Assembly: GCA_035552655.1 (NCBI GenBank) | Contig: DASZLD010000016.1 | Coordinates: forward strand, 1-25,431 | DNA from: DASXMT01 sp035552655 | Lineage (GTDB): Bacteria; Actinomycetota; Acidimicrobiia; Acidimicrobiales; RAAP-2 | DNA length: 25,431 bases | Reading direction: 5' to 3' | Shown: piece by piece, positions 24,997 through 25,431 of the stretch | How positions within the stretch are numbered: position 1 is the first letter of the stretch | Layout of the letters: every line of letters starts with the position of its first letter | Notes under the pieces: model-generated | Database searches by the model: none | Told to the model about the DNA's origin: nothing | The model's input: only the letters and a program-made list of their open reading frames with translations | Translations under genes and position numbers: made by a program

Positions 24997-25431
24997 GCGA
25001 GCGCCTCCTCGAGGGCGACGGATAGTCGTCGGAGGCCAGCAGGCGCCGGAACGGCGATCCGCACCGCGTCGGGAAGCCCGAAGCTGGTGCAGTCCCGGAC
25101 CAGCACGCCCCGGGCGGCCAGCCGTTCACGCAAGCCCCGGGCCCCGTCGACCAGGATGAAGTTCGCCGCGCTCGGTCGCGGTCGAAGCCCATATGCGCTG
25201 ACCAGGTCGGTCAGTTCCCCTCGGGCGGTGGCGATCGACGTGGCCCAACCGGGGAGGTCGGCCCGGTCGAGCAGGTCGGGCATCACGGCCAGGGCCAGCG
25301 AGTTGACCGACCAGCGAGGTTGGCGGGCCTCCAGGCGCCGCAGGACGTCGACGTCCCCGGCCGGGGCCAGGACGTAACCGAGACGGAGCCCGGGACACGC
25401 GAACAGCTTGGTCAGAGAACCCACGACCAGG
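24993..25431 (-). CDS. cobD: PLP-dependent aminotransferase, CobD/CobC threonine-phosphate decarboxylase type (partial)
   Basis: Only the C-terminal 146 or so codons are inside the window; the frame is open at the right edge, so the GTG at 25424 is internal, not a start. The pyridoxal-phosphate lysine motif SLTKLFACPGLRLGY is visible at once, which places this in aminotransferase class I/II near histidinol-phosphate aminotransferase and CobD. CobD makes (R)-1-amino-2-propanol phosphate for the nucleotide loop of cobalamin. The conserved Arg that holds the substrate carboxylate is probably in AVRIAVP near the end. Its stop overlaps the cobQ start by 4 bp, and that context decides for CobD/CobC over HisC. 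In mixed naming schemes the same gene is called cobC. Confidence 0.75.
   Translation of the reverse strand, partial: LVVGSLTKLFACPGLRLGYVLAPAGDVDVLRRLEARQPRWSVNSLALAVMPDLLDRADLPGWATSIATARGELTDLVSAYGLRPRPSAANFILVDGARGLRERLAARGVLVRDCTSFGLPDAVRIAVPAPAGLRRLSVALEEALA

Noticed and set aside
23521..25377. Plus-strand open frame (618 codons) opposite cobQ and cobD
   Set aside because: Same pattern: antisense, low-complexity, no recognisable domain, and the opposite strand has clear catalytic motifs.

Overview
The window is GC-rich, densely packed chromosomal DNA from an actinobacterium. The evidence is a phosphatidylinositol mannoside (PIM) lipid cluster, a mycothiol ligase (MshC), an F420-dependent oxidoreductase family member, an InhA-type enoyl reductase, an actinobacterial DUF3097 protein, and frequent GTG starts with 4-bp GTGA/ATGA gene overlaps. 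A deep branch such as class Acidimicrobiia fits best, but that placement is inference. I see no tRNA, rRNA, CRISPR array, insertion sequence or prophage, and no gene-free stretch over 300 bases. The longest gap is about 205 bases (5518-5722).

Left part (1-5517, minus strand): an operon-like series reads phosphatidylinositol-phosphate synthase (pgsA type), LpxL/PatA-type acyltransferase, a three-PAS GGDEF diguanylate cyclase, PimA-type mannosyltransferase, and the start of a membrane protein with a long Gly/Arg-rich tail that resembles an M48 peptidase. The acyltransferase/cyclase and cyclase/pimA junctions are both 4-bp stop/start overlaps. A c-di-GMP synthase is therefore translationally wired into the PIM pathway.

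Middle (5723-10193, plus strand): an MMPL/RND exporter is followed by an EF-G paralogue with unusual GTPase motifs. This block lies between pgsA and the HIT-thrS pair (10236-12802, minus), which are usually direct neighbours in actinobacteria.

Redox and lipid part (12877-15979): mshC and an NADPH:F420 reductase-like gene (minus) diverge from an InhA-like enoyl reductase and a ketosteroid-isomerase-like protein (plus).

Right part (15989-25431, minus): a stand-alone LON-domain protein and a DUF3097 protein whose C-terminal half looks like a Toprim domain lie downstream of a late cobalamin series. That series is a CobD/CobC-type aminotransferase (cut by the window edge), cobQ, cobN and a fused ChlI-ChlD chelatase subunit, and every junction in it is a 4-bp overlap.

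Most genes are conserved housekeeping or envelope genes. The best candidates for something new are the c-di-GMP synthase inside the PIM operon, the RGG-like tail on the membrane peptidase, the Toprim-like DUF3097 protein and the degenerate G4 motif of the EF-G paralogue.
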